DNA of 64,000 nt from NCBI GenBank assembly GCA_029194535.1, contig JARFXR010000001.1:372001-436000 (forward strand). The letters run 5' to 3'. Positions 44,471 to 53,852 of this stretch are shown here, one piece after another. The position numbers and the translations under genes were made by a program. The notes under the pieces are model-generated. The model was not told the DNA's origin. It ran no database searches and saw only the letters and a list, made by a program, of their open reading frames with translations. Position 1 is the first letter of the stretch. Each line of letters opens with the position of its first letter. This DNA is from Nitrospira sp. GTDB lineage: Bacteria; Nitrospirota; Nitrospiria; Nitrospirales; Nitrospiraceae.

Positions 44471-45016
44471 TCATGTTCCGGCGGAAGGACGCTTTCGAAC
44501 TGTCTTCGGCAGGCGTCGCCGTACATCCGCACCCAACTCGACCTCAGGGATCGCCCAGTGCGCTCGTTTGAGCCGCTGCGGTTCGGACACGGTCAGGATC
44601 ACATGAAAGGGCCGCCGAGATCCGGAGCCGGCCTGGCCTGTCGCCCAGGCCTCACCCGCGTCGCTCAACACCTCGAGAAACGTGCTGTAGTCTTCTTCCT
44701 CCTGCGTGAGCACCTGCTCCGCTTCCGTGACGGCCAGCACGTAGCCTTTGGCGGGCAACCATTCCAGATCCGCGAGGCACTCCTCCAAGGCATCCCAGTT
44801 GTGTCCGAAATAGTCGGGAAACTTCAACGTGCGGGCGAATTCCTGGAACAACCCGGCGCCCGTGCGGCACTTGGCTCCGCGGAGCACCTGCAGACTGAAC
44901 CCGTCCGGGATATGGAAGATTCTCTCGACGTGATCTCCCGGGTTGAGCACGAGCAGCATGACCCAGGGTGCCTTCAGCGACTGGATGACGGAGGAGAGGG
45001 GCGTCTGGTGCGACAT
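44471..45016 (-). CDS. Barstar-family RNase inhibitor
   Basis: 181 residues. The barstar core is seen at about 55-90: LFQEFARTLKFPDYFGHNWDALEECLADL, with the acidic inhibitory helix. Cytoplasmic (no signal), longer than Bacillus barstar (about 90). It starts 5 bp after the stop of the barnase-like gene, with AGGTAAGG as ribosome site, so the two are made from one mRNA. Expected to block that RNase. Confidence 0.85.
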   Translation of the reverse strand: MSHQTPLSSVIQSLKAPWVMLLVLNPGDHVERIFHIPDGFSLQVLRGAKCRTGAGLFQEFARTLKFPDYFGHNWDALEECLADLEWLPAKGYVLAVTEAEQVLTQEEEDYSTFLEVLSDAGEAWATGQAGSGSRRPFHVILTVSEPQRLKRAHWAIPEVELGADVRRRLPKTVRKRPSAGT

Positions 45017-45021
45017 GGGCC

Positions 45022-45477
45022 TTACCTGAAAGGAACGAACGTTCGATAATGGTCGGCCGTGTAGTAAGCCCGGCCGGTCTTCTCTTCGATCACGATCCGC
45101 TCCGCGTCGCGCGGCCGGCCTTGTCGCTTGGGGTTGACATCGTACTCTCGGTATAGACCGAGCGGGAGCCGACGTTCGCGGTTCTGAAATGCACGTCCTC
45201 CCACGTAGCCGGGCGGCGGGACGCCCTGACGGTCCCGAATCGTCTGGAGGAGGTCTTTCGCCTTTTGAGGGATCTCGGTCTTCTGACTGAGGGCCGAGGT
45301 CGCCTCGTCCGTCTCCGAGGTCGGACCGTTGCTTGGGGGTGGCTGAAGCTCGGAGGAAGTCAGCCCAGGCGGGTGGGTCTGCGGATCGACGGGGCCGGTC
45401 ATCCCGAGCGTCGCGCTGAGCAGCAGCGCGAGCCCGATCAACCCCGACCAGATGGTTCGTGTGAGTGGACGCATCAT
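45022..45477 (-). CDS. Secreted barnase/RNase Sa-like ribonuclease
   Basis: 151 residues from the first of two ATGs. The signal peptide is about residues 8-26 and is followed by a Pro/Ser/Thr-rich linker. The C-terminal 80 residues are a guanyl-specific RNase domain: PPPGYVGGRAFQNRE, catalytic Glu111 in YREYDV, Arg127 in AERIV, and His143 in DHYRTF. All three catalytic residues are kept. With barstar downstream it forms an RNase-inhibitor pair; roles could be competition or nutrient RNA degradation. Confidence 0.85.
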   Translation of the reverse strand: MMRPLTRTIWSGLIGLALLLSATLGMTGPVDPQTHPPGLTSSELQPPPSNGPTSETDEATSALSQKTEIPQKAKDLLQTIRDRQGVPPPGYVGGRAFQNRERRLPLGLYREYDVNPKRQGRPRDAERIVIEEKTGRAYYTADHYRTFVPFR

Positions 45478-45554
45478 CGTCCGACGTCCCGACAGAGACC
45501 CGACGCTATCATGCACTCCGAATCGAGGTCAACGAAGCGCGGAAGCGGGTAGGG

Positions 45555-47873
45555 TCACTCCGTCGTTTCGCTGCCGTGCATCCGGGCAAAGAGCGCCCAA
45601 TTGAACGGTTTGGGTGATACGGCGTGGAGCGGAATGGTGTCGAGGGTCGCCTGATCGCGATAGGCGACCATACAGCCCACGATCGTGTCGGGCGCCTCCA
45701 CCACCCGTCTGACGGTTTCGTAGGCCAGGTGTTGGGCGATGGTCTTGTCTTCAGGCGTGGGCGGCGCGCCTCTGAGCGTGTGGCCGAGAATGGTGGCCTT
45801 GGTGGCAAGCGTCAGCGGATATTGACCGGCTTTTATCTGTCGCTGCGGCCATTGCGCGATCGTGTCGGCGATGTGGTCGACCAGACCGTGCACGCCTCCT
45901 TCCCGGTGATGGCGGTGAGGCGTGCGCTCCGCCACCACGAACAGATGACTCTTATTGGGGACGCCCAGCGTGCGCTTCAGCGTTCCCAGGATGATCTCGT
46001 CGATGTAGGCGTCCGGATCCGGGTGCTCGTTGACCAACAGACCCTCCGCCCGCGCCTGATAGGCGCATGCCAGAGCCAAATGTCCTGATCCGGCGCCCAT
46101 CACTTCGACGAAGAAAATGCTGCCCATGGCCGAACTCGTGGCCTTGAGCGACTCGATGGACTGGTTGGCGAGCGCCACGGCTGAATGAAATCCGAGCGAG
46201 GTGGTGCCGTCGATGTTGTTGTCGATGGTGCCCGGAAGTCCGATAACCTGCACGCCGAAGTTTTCGTAAATGGCCCGCGCGCCTCGCAGGCTGCCGTCGC
46301 CTCCCAGCACGACGACGACGCTGTCGTTGGCGTAGGGGGCGAGGTGTCGCATCGCCGCCTGTTGGACCCGCTCGTCCTTGAAATCTTCGAACCGGCTGCT
46401 GCCGATGGGACTGCTGGCCAGGCTGCTCATCCCCCGCGTGTCGTGTTCGGTGACGGCTTCGATCCAATTGTTCGCGAGACCGAGAAACCCGTGACGGACA
46501 AAACGCACCTCCAGCCCGAACCGGTTGCCGGTCACGCGCAATTCCTTGAGCGCGGCGCCGGCGCCGGCGAAGTCTCCTCCCGAAACGAGAGCGATGAGCC
46601 GCTTCACCTGCCGAGGCTTGAGGGTGACGTGATCTCTGCGTTCCCGCTCGACCGTCTGCCAGGCCTCCCGCGCGATCCGCTCCCGCTCGGAGAGGCCGAC
46701 CGCCGTAGAGTAGCCAGAGAGCCGTCCGTGTTCAAAGGTCAGGAGCACGACGTTGTCCTGGCTCTCTTTATAGTCGCTGAACTCCGTAAAGGCTTCGTGG
46801 AACGGCCGAGCATCCAAATAGATCATCAGCGCGCGGAGCGTCGAGCTGTGCGTATACAGGCAGGCGACCTTGCCCGGGTGTGCGGCTCCGACGCCATGGA
46901 GACCGTCGATCACGTCTACGTACAGGTCGAAGAACGAGTTGCCGCCCGGGTAGCAATAGAGGGGATCCTTGAGCAGAGACTTCGCGCTCTTCACGTCGAC
47001 GCCGAATGCTCTGGCCGCTTCCTCGGCCTCCAACGTTTTCTCCATCCCGGTGACCCACCCGAAATCCGATGACTCCAGCGCCGGCTCCAGCGCCGGCTCC
47101 GGTCTTGATCCCGAGTCCGGCACGAGGGCAGCGACGACGCGGTGGAAGAGTTGTTTGGTGTTGGGGCTGCGGCTGATGAAGTGCAGAAAGGTGTGCGGGT
47201 TGAGATAGTTGGACAGGTGAAGAAAATCGAGTTGCTGAGCCACCACGCCGACCATGCGGGCCAACGCGGCCCCGACCGAGTCCGCGCGGGAAAATCCCCG
47301 TTCCGGGTCAAGTCGGTTCATCAGGCGGCACCCGACCCGATGGGTTTTGCTCTCGATGCGGGAAACGCCATGGCGCATCGTGAACAAGAGGGTCCGGTCT
47401 GCAAGGTCACGGGGCAACAGCCAGAATCGATCGTCGCCCAGGTCTAGGACGATCCGGCCCTCGGCCAATTGGGGGGTGAGATCGACCCGGGGCACGATGG
47501 CCACGGGGCGGCGATGCATCGGTTTGGACACCGTTCGGATCGGCGCGTGCAACAGCGGCTGGAGCTCGCCCAATGCCAGACAGGTGTTCCAGGCGGCGAA
47601 GAACACCAGCGGATCGCCCGCGCAAGGGCCTGCGAGAAGCGCCCGTCTGGCCTCCCGGTAGGCGGCGGCGTCTTCGAATCCTATTTTGGCTCGGTGAACG
47701 AACGAACGGACCGCTTCGACGGCGGCCTCGGCCGACCGGCGTCGATCGGTCGCCGGCGGAGGTGGGGTAGGGAGCAGCAGATCCTCGTGCGCTTGCCGCC
47801 GCGCCAGGAGCTCTCCGTATGTCAACAGCCCGTCGATCGTTACGAAATCAAGTCGTCGGGTTGGCTGCTCCAT
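45555..47873 (-). CDS. Histidine phosphatase-phosphofructokinase fusion
   Basis: 772 residues, over twice a normal PFK. Residues about 160-395 form a phosphoglycerate-mutase-like phosphatase: MRHG (His168) with downstream Arg, and YTHSSTL (His342). Residues about 425-772 form a 6-phosphofructokinase: SGGDFAGAG, ATP-type GGDGS (524-528) and PGTIDNNI (547-554), with catalytic Asp551 kept. Two substitutions stand out: Asn553 where Mg-binding Asp is usual, and MGA instead of MGR at 592-594. GGAGG precedes the ATG. It resembles eukaryotic PFK-2/FBPase-2 in idea, with the phosphatase first. Divergent from pyruvate kinase, another glycolytic gene. Confidence 0.85.
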   Translation of the reverse strand: MEQPTRRLDFVTIDGLLTYGELLARRQAHEDLLLPTPPPPATDRRRSAEAAVEAVRSFVHRAKIGFEDAAAYREARRALLAGPCAGDPLVFFAAWNTCLALGELQPLLHAPIRTVSKPMHRRPVAIVPRVDLTPQLAEGRIVLDLGDDRFWLLPRDLADRTLLFTMRHGVSRIESKTHRVGCRLMNRLDPERGFSRADSVGAALARMVGVVAQQLDFLHLSNYLNPHTFLHFISRSPNTKQLFHRVVAALVPDSGSRPEPALEPALESSDFGWVTGMEKTLEAEEAARAFGVDVKSAKSLLKDPLYCYPGGNSFFDLYVDVIDGLHGVGAAHPGKVACLYTHSSTLRALMIYLDARPFHEAFTEFSDYKESQDNVVLLTFEHGRLSGYSTAVGLSERERIAREAWQTVERERRDHVTLKPRQVKRLIALVSGGDFAGAGAALKELRVTGNRFGLEVRFVRHGFLGLANNWIEAVTEHDTRGMSSLASSPIGSSRFEDFKDERVQQAAMRHLAPYANDSVVVVLGGDGSLRGARAIYENFGVQVIGLPGTIDNNIDGTTSLGFHSAVALANQSIESLKATSSAMGSIFFVEVMGAGSGHLALACAYQARAEGLLVNEHPDPDAYIDEIILGTLKRTLGVPNKSHLFVVAERTPHRHHREGGVHGLVDHIADTIAQWPQRQIKAGQYPLTLATKATILGHTLRGAPPTPEDKTIAQHLAYETVRRVVEAPDTIVGCMVAYRDQATLDTIPLHAVSPKPFNWALFARMHGSETTE

Positions 47874-48059
47874 GGGGCCTCCAGGTACATGCGCCAGGCT
47901 GGAAGAATCTTTGCGGCTGGAATTCTCGTTTGTTAGAATGGCCCGTCATCACGCGAGAGGAACATTTCTCCGTCCAGCTGCCTTCCGGATGCCTGCGGCG
48001 CTGGCCCAGTAAAGATATTGGGTGGCGGTTCCTGTCTTGTCAAGCACGAAGAGCGTCGT

Positions 48060-49544
48060 ATGAGAAAAGCCAAGATCGTCTGCACGATCGGTCCGGCCAC
48101 TGAGTCCGTGGCCGCGCTGGGTCGCCTCATCGAGCAGGGGATGGATGCCGCGAGACTGAATTTCTCCCACGGCACGCATGCCTCGCACGGCCGCGCCATC
48201 CAGGCTGTTCGCGAAGCCGCCGCCGGCCGTCGGGTCGCGGTCGCCATCATTCAGGACGTTCAAGGACCGCGCATCAGGGTGGACGAGATGAGCGAACAGG
48301 GTTTGGAGGTCGCAGCAGGGCAATCAGTGCGACTGCGGACGGCGCTGGCCAGGTCGGGCGGTCAACTGGCCCAATCGGGCGCTCAGGACGCTCAGATGGA
48401 TGCCGCGTCCGGGGCGAGGTCCGGGGGTCAGATCGACGTTCCCGTGACCTACCAGCACTTGGCTCGCGACGTCAGGCCGGGGGGCCGCATTCTCATCGAC
48501 GACGGCCTGATCGAGCTGACGGTCACTCGAATTGCCGGCGGCGTCGTCGAGTGCTTGGTCGTCACCGGCGGGCGCATCCTCTCGCACAAAGGCATCAATC
48601 TGCCCGGGACGAACGTCAGTGCCCCCACGCTGACGGAGAAGGATCGCGAGGACATCCGGTTCGGAGTCGCGGCGGGTGTGGATTATATTGCACTGTCGTT
48701 TGTCCGCGGACCGGAGGACATCGAGGCCGCGAAGCAGTTGGTCGCCGGCTGCGGGCGGGACGTGCCGATCATCGCCAAGATCGAACGCGTCGAGGCTGTG
48801 AACGCCTTGCCCGCCATTCTGGACGCCGCGGACGGCGTCATGATCGCGCGCGGCGACCTGGGTGTCGAGATGGGGGCCGAAGCCGTGCCGGTCCTACAGA
48901 AGCGTATTATTGCCGAGGCCAACCGCCGTCGACGGCTGGTCATTACGGCGACCCAGATGTTGGAATCCATGACCCAGCGTGCCAGTCCGACCAGAGCCGA
49001 AGCCTCCGATGTCGCCAACGCGGTGTTCGACGGCACCGATGCCGTGATGCTGTCGGCGGAAACCGCCATCGGACGCTACCCGGTCGAAACGGTTCGGGTC
49101 ATGGATCGGATCATCCGAGCCGCGGAGGAAGGGATTGAGCCCTCAGCCCTGCGCCGGCGTGACGCCGACGGCGACGCGCGGTCCTGTTCGGAGGCGATCT
49201 GCACCGCGGCATCCACGGCCGCCTGGGCCATCACGGCCAGCGCGATCGTGGCCTTCAGCGAGTTGGGCGCGACGGCGCGGTTGATCTCCAAGCAGCGGCC
49301 TGCGGCTCCGATCGTCGCCTTCACCCCGTTCGAGCTCGTTCGTCAGCGGATGGCGCTCTATTGGGGCGTGATCCCGCATTGCATGCACCAGATTGCGCAA
49401 ACGGACGAGCGGGTTCACGAAGCGGAACGTCGCTTGAAGGCGGAGGGGTTCGTGAAACCGGGCGAACGGATCGTCATCCTGTCCGGGACGCAGATCGGAC
49501 AGCCGGGAGGCACGAATCTCATGAAGTTGCACGAGGTCCCATGA
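48060..49544 (+). CDS. pyk: Pyruvate kinase
   Basis: 494 residues from the ATG at 48060. The TIM-barrel motifs are complete: ARLNFSHG, ALSFVRGPEDI, IIAKIERVEA, ARGDLGVEM, ATQMLESM and VFDGTDAVMLSAETAIG. Converts PEP and ADP to pyruvate and ATP. A Gln/Ala/Ser/Gly-rich insertion of about 28 residues (97-124) sits in the B domain. First gene of a five-gene coupled operon (4-bp overlap with the next). Confidence 0.95.
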   Translation: MRKAKIVCTIGPATESVAALGRLIEQGMDAARLNFSHGTHASHGRAIQAVREAAAGRRVAVAIIQDVQGPRIRVDEMSEQGLEVAAGQSVRLRTALARSGGQLAQSGAQDAQMDAASGARSGGQIDVPVTYQHLARDVRPGGRILIDDGLIELTVTRIAGGVVECLVVTGGRILSHKGINLPGTNVSAPTLTEKDREDIRFGVAAGVDYIALSFVRGPEDIEAAKQLVAGCGRDVPIIAKIERVEAVNALPAILDAADGVMIARGDLGVEMGAEAVPVLQKRIIAEANRRRRLVITATQMLESMTQRASPTRAEASDVANAVFDGTDAVMLSAETAIGRYPVETVRVMDRIIRAAEEGIEPSALRRRDADGDARSCSEAICTAASTAAWAITASAIVAFSELGATARLISKQRPAAPIVAFTPFELVRQRMALYWGVIPHCMHQIAQTDERVHEAERRLKAEGFVKPGERIVILSGTQIGQPGGTNLMKLHEVP

Positions 49545-50098
49545 GGCGTCGGCCTTGTCGGTCGGTGCCGGCCCTCCTGAGTCTGCTGGGGCTGTTGTTG
49601 TTGAGCGGCACGGCGGCCGGACAAACCGGCGCCCTTCAGCATTCGCCGGCCGAGATCGTGAAAAAGTATTTCCTGCTCGATCAAAAGGGCGCGCGCCTGG
49701 ACTCTCTGTCGTTCGAAGCGGTTGCGCCGTTTACCGACTGGCGGGACGAGCCGACCTGGGGGCGCATCGTGGTCATCCGCGGCTTCAGCGTGGCGGAGCA
49801 CTACACCCAGTGGGACATCATCGATCGCCTGGAAGTGGTGGTGCCGGTGGTGTTCCACATCATCGGATCCGTCTATCTTGAAACCGCGGGATTCGTTCCC
49901 GAGGCAGGAACGGAGGAAATCCGCGTCCGAGTCAAATCGGTCAAGAATCGCTGGAGAATCATCGAGCCGGTGCTGCCCCCGCATGTCGGCCAGAAGCGGA
50001 TGCTTAATTACGTGCGCGAGGCTTGGGTAAAGGAAAGCGAACCGGACAAGCGGGACCGACTCGCCGGGTTGGAAGATGAATTGCGGAAGGTGAAGTAA
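49541..50098 (+). CDS. Exported hypothetical protein, 185 residues
   Basis: Signal peptide (LLSLLGLLLLSGTAAG), then a domain starting SPAEIVKKYFLLDQKGARLDSLSFE, similar in layout to NTF2/SnoaL-like folds (cone-shaped alpha/beta), though not firmly assigned. It overlaps pyk by 4 bp and gph by one base. Confidence 0.7.
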   Translation: MRRRPCRSVPALLSLLGLLLLSGTAAGQTGALQHSPAEIVKKYFLLDQKGARLDSLSFEAVAPFTDWRDEPTWGRIVVIRGFSVAEHYTQWDIIDRLEVVVPVVFHIIGSVYLETAGFVPEAGTEEIRVRVKSVKNRWRIIEPVLPPHVGQKRMLNYVREAWVKESEPDKRDRLAGLEDELRKVK

Positions 50099-50745
50099 TG
50101 GGAAAAACGCCGGTCGACTTGCTGATATTCGATTTGGACGGCACGCTGATCGAATCGAAATGGGACATCGCTGCCTCCGTGAATTTGACGCTGGCGGAGC
50201 TCGGGCTGCCGGAGCGCCGTCTCGAGGAGATTTTCGGTTTCGTCGGAGATGGCGTGAAGAAGTTGCTGAGGCAGGCGGTGGGAGAGAACAATCCGGACCG
50301 TTTCGACGAGGCGCTGCGGGTCTTTCGAGGGCATTACCTGGCGCATTGCCTCGACCGCACGCGTTTTTACCCGGGCATCGAGCGGGCGTTGCAGCATTTT
50401 GGGCGCACCAGCAAGGCGGTGGCCACCAACAAGTCCATCGAATTCACCAACGTGATCCTGCAGGGCCTCGGCGCGCAGCATTTTCAGTTCGTCGTCGGCG
50501 GCGACAACGGGTTCGGCCTCAAACCGGAACCGGGCATGTTGCTGCACGTCATGGAACGCCTGCAGGCCGCGCCGGACCGGACTGTGTTGGTGGGGGACAG
50601 CACCAACGACATCAACGGCGGCCATAACGCCGGAATCCGCGTCTGCGCGGTCGGCTACGGCATGGGCAACCGGGAGCGCATGACCGCCTGCCGCCCAGAC
50701 TGGTTCATTGAACGACCGGAACAACTGATGGAGATATTCGAATGA
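50098..50745 (+). CDS. gph: HAD phosphatase, phosphoglycolate phosphatase-like
   Basis: 215 residues. HAD motif I DLDGTLIES, cap domain helix, motif II TNKS, motif III/IV LKPEPG...VGDSTNDINGG. Most similar to Gph, which removes phosphate from 2-phosphoglycolate; other substrates are possible. ATGA overlap with the following peptidase gene. Confidence 0.85.
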   Translation: MGKTPVDLLIFDLDGTLIESKWDIAASVNLTLAELGLPERRLEEIFGFVGDGVKKLLRQAVGENNPDRFDEALRVFRGHYLAHCLDRTRFYPGIERALQHFGRTSKAVATNKSIEFTNVILQGLGAQHFQFVVGGDNGFGLKPEPGMLLHVMERLQAAPDRTVLVGDSTNDINGGHNAGIRVCAVGYGMGNRERMTACRPDWFIERPEQLMEIFE

Positions 50746-52364
50746 ACAACAGGCTGAGATTGAGGTTAAGGTTCAGGGCGAGTACAAACGCAAAAATTCT
50801 CGGGATGGTGATCTTCGGCGGCGGGCTGCTCCTGAGTCTGAACCTGAACCTCAATCTGCTTTATGCCGCCGCGCCGGGCTTGGCAGAGCGGGTGATCGAG
50901 CACAAACTGGCCAACGGCTTGACGGTGCTGATGGTCGAGCGGCATCAAACGCCCATCGTCTCGATCAACATGACCTTCGCGGTCGGCGGCGTCAACGAAC
51001 AGGCCGGACAGACCGGGCTTGCGCACTTGTACGAGCACATGGCCTTCAAGGGAACAAGAACGATCGGGACCAAGGACTACGCGAAAGAGAAGCCGCTCCT
51101 CGACGAGCTGTCGCGCGCCGGTACGGAGCTCGAACAGCGACAGCGCGATGCGGCTCGGCGATCTCAGGAACGGCCCGCAGACCCGGACGAGCAAGCCGCC
51201 ATCGCCGCCCTGCAGCAGCGGGTAAAAGACCTGCAAGAACAAGCCGCCCTGTATGTGTCCGGCAACGAGATGGCGCTGCTGTACCAGCGTCATGGCGGGG
51301 TGGGACTGAACGCGGCGACCGGGAAGGATTTGACCCGGTACATGATCAACCTGCCCTCCAACCGGTTGCCGCTGTGGGCGGCGATCGAGGCCGACCGTAT
51401 GGCCAACCCGGTGCTCAGGGAATTTTATAAGGAGCGGGGCGTGGTCATGGAAGAGCGGCGACTGCGCAACGACGACAGCCCGAGCGGCCTGCTCTTCGAA
51501 ACCTTTACCTCGGCCGCCTTCCGCGCCCATCCCTATGGGGTCCCGACGATCGGGTGGGAATCCGACATTCTGTCCTTGACGCCCGCTACCACGGAGGCGT
51601 TTTTCAAGACGTATTACGGCCCGGGCCGCGCCACGATCGGCATCGTGGGCGACATCAACCCGAAGGACGTGATCGCCTTGATCGAGAAGACGTTCGGGAA
51701 GATTCCGCCCGCGCCGCCCCCGCCGCAGATCGTGACGGTCGAACCCCCGCAGCGCGGGGAGCGCCGGGTGGAAGTCGAGTTCGACGCGGAGCCTTCCTTG
51801 GCCATCGGCTTCCACAAGCCGGGCCTCGGACATCCGGACGATTACGTGTTCGACGTGATCGACGAGATCCTGACGGATGGATTGACGTCGCGTTTGTATA
51901 CCAAACTGGTGCTGGGCGGCAGGCTCGCCTCCTCGGTCAACTCGGACGCCAACTATCCGGGCGTGCGCGCCCCCAATCTGTTCGTGCTGCAGGCGACGCC
52001 GCTGGCGCCTCATACGACGGCGGAGGTCGAAGCCGCGATACTGGCCGAGTTGGAGCGGCTCAAGAGCGAGCCGGTCACCGCGAAGGAATTGGAGAAGGTG
52101 CTCAATAATTTGGATGCGGATCTGGTCCGGGCGCTGCGTTCCAACAGCGGGCTCGCCTCTCAGCTCGCCCTCTATCAGACCGTGGCCGGGGATTGGCGGT
52201 ACATGCTCAATGCGCGAGACAAAATTGCGGCGGTCACGCCGGCGGACATTCAACGCGTGGCCTCGGAATACTTCACCAAATCAAATCGAACCGTGGCGAC
52301 GTTGGTCAAGAAGGTCGCAGTGAAACAGGCGGCCGCGGCGCCGGCCGGTGAGGTGACTCGATGA
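50742..52364 (+). CDS. M16 zinc peptidase, catalytic subunit
   Basis: 540 residues. Hydrophobic N-terminal segment (about 18-42) for export. The inverted zinc motif HLYEH (95-99) is intact. An insertion of roughly 50 residues (112-165), rich in Glu/Gln and likely coiled coil, follows it. Pitrilysin family, B-type two-subunit arrangement with the next gene (4-bp overlap). Confidence 0.9.
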   Translation: MNNRLRLRLRFRASTNAKILGMVIFGGGLLLSLNLNLNLLYAAAPGLAERVIEHKLANGLTVLMVERHQTPIVSINMTFAVGGVNEQAGQTGLAHLYEHMAFKGTRTIGTKDYAKEKPLLDELSRAGTELEQRQRDAARRSQERPADPDEQAAIAALQQRVKDLQEQAALYVSGNEMALLYQRHGGVGLNAATGKDLTRYMINLPSNRLPLWAAIEADRMANPVLREFYKERGVVMEERRLRNDDSPSGLLFETFTSAAFRAHPYGVPTIGWESDILSLTPATTEAFFKTYYGPGRATIGIVGDINPKDVIALIEKTFGKIPPAPPPPQIVTVEPPQRGERRVEVEFDAEPSLAIGFHKPGLGHPDDYVFDVIDEILTDGLTSRLYTKLVLGGRLASSVNSDANYPGVRAPNLFVLQATPLAPHTTAEVEAAILAELERLKSEPVTAKELEKVLNNLDADLVRALRSNSGLASQLALYQTVAGDWRYMLNARDKIAAVTPADIQRVASEYFTKSNRTVATLVKKVAVKQAAAAPAGEVTR

Positions 52365-53833
52365 ATGTCGTGAACCTTGTACGATCGACTAGTCCGCGAA
52401 CCGGCTTGGCCTCAGGGATGGCCGCCTTCGCGTTGCTGTTTCCGTTGATGGTCGCCGCGGGCGACGACGCGACGACCGCCGATCCGAGGGCGATGAAGTT
52501 CGATCCGGTCGAATTCACTCCGCCCGAACCAGACCGGGTGGTGCTCGAGAACGGGATGGTGGTCTATCTTCTTGAGGACCACGAACTGCCCTTGATCACC
52601 CTGTCCGCGACCCTGCGCACGGGAGCCTGGCTTGATCCGGCGGAGAAAGTCGGTCTGGCCGCGATCACCGGTACGGCCATGCGCACCGGCGGCGGCGGCA
52701 CACGCTCGGCCGAGCAGGTGGATCAGGAACTCGAGCAGTTCGCCGCCGACGTCGGCATCGCGATCGGGCGGTTGTCCGGTTCCGCCTCGCTCGACGTCCT
52801 GAGCAAGGATTTCAAGCGCGGCCTCGACATCTTCGCCGGACTGCTCCGCTCCCCCTCCTTCGAGCCGGCTCGGCTGGAGCTCGCCAAGCTTCAGGCGATC
52901 GAGAGCATCCGGCGGCGACAGGACAATCCCGGTTCCATCGTCAGCCGCGAGTTTCTGAAGCAGCTGTACGGTTCCGACCATCCGAGCGCCAGGGAGAGCA
53001 CGGTCGAGTCCATCCGGCGGATCACGCGCGCGGACCTGGTGGCCTTCCACGGGAAGACCGTGTATCCGAACGGCATGATCCTGGGGGTGACCGGCGACTT
53101 TCGGAAGGACGAGATGCTGGCGATGCTGCGGGAGGCCTTCGGGGACTGGAAGAAGGGGGAGGTGCCGGATCTGAAGATCCCCGATGCCAGGGGGTCGGCG
53201 GCCTCGGCGCCGGTGATCCGGTTCGTCGGCAAGGAAACGAGCCAGACGCATCTTCGGGTCGGCCATTTGTCCATCAAGGAGACCGATCCAGACTATCCGG
53301 CCCTCGCGTTGGCCAACGACATTCTCGGAGGCAGTTCGTTCCGGAGCCGCCTCTTCAACGATGTCCGGACCAAACGGGGATTGGCCTACTCGGTCGGGAG
53401 CCGCCTCACGGCGGGGGTGCACGATCAGGGCGTCTGGCTGATGCGGGCTGAAACGAAGCTGCCGTCCACACAGGAAGTGATCACCCGGTTTGTGGCCAAC
53501 CTCGAGCGCATTCGCACCGATGTGGTGTCGGAGGAGGAACTGGCGGAGGCCAAGGAAGCGTATGTGAACTCCTTCGTCTTTTCGTTTCCGAATTCCGCCG
53601 CCGTCGTCAATCGGTTGATCGAACTTGAGTATGACGGGCTGCCGAAGGACTTCTTACAGCAACTGCGCGCCCGCGTCGTCGCGCTCAAGCGGGAGGAGCT
53701 GCTTGCCGCGGCGCAGAAACACCTGCATCCCGACCGGTTGACGATTGTGGCCGTCGGGCCGGGTGGCGCATTGCCGAAGATGTTGTCTGGATTCGGGGAG
53801 GTCAAGGAAATCAGGCTTGAGCCAGAAAGCTAG
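52361..53833 (+). CDS. M16 peptidase partner subunit, zinc motif lost
   Basis: 490 residues. Signal peptide and M16 fold (LENGMVVYLLEDHELPLITLSATLRTGAW). Where the partner has HxxEH this protein has AAITGT, so it cannot bind zinc. It keeps the substrate-binding R/Y-type region near the C-terminus (RGLAYSVGSRL). It probably forms the non-catalytic half of a heterodimer with the preceding gene product in the periplasm. Confidence 0.88.
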   Translation: MNVVNLVRSTSPRTGLASGMAAFALLFPLMVAAGDDATTADPRAMKFDPVEFTPPEPDRVVLENGMVVYLLEDHELPLITLSATLRTGAWLDPAEKVGLAAITGTAMRTGGGGTRSAEQVDQELEQFAADVGIAIGRLSGSASLDVLSKDFKRGLDIFAGLLRSPSFEPARLELAKLQAIESIRRRQDNPGSIVSREFLKQLYGSDHPSARESTVESIRRITRADLVAFHGKTVYPNGMILGVTGDFRKDEMLAMLREAFGDWKKGEVPDLKIPDARGSAASAPVIRFVGKETSQTHLRVGHLSIKETDPDYPALALANDILGGSSFRSRLFNDVRTKRGLAYSVGSRLTAGVHDQGVWLMRAETKLPSTQEVITRFVANLERIRTDVVSEEELAEAKEAYVNSFVFSFPNSAAVVNRLIELEYDGLPKDFLQQLRARVVALKREELLAAAQKHLHPDRLTIVAVGPGGALPKMLSGFGEVKEIRLEPES

Positions 53834-53852
53834 GGCTGCCGGGGAGGGCGCT

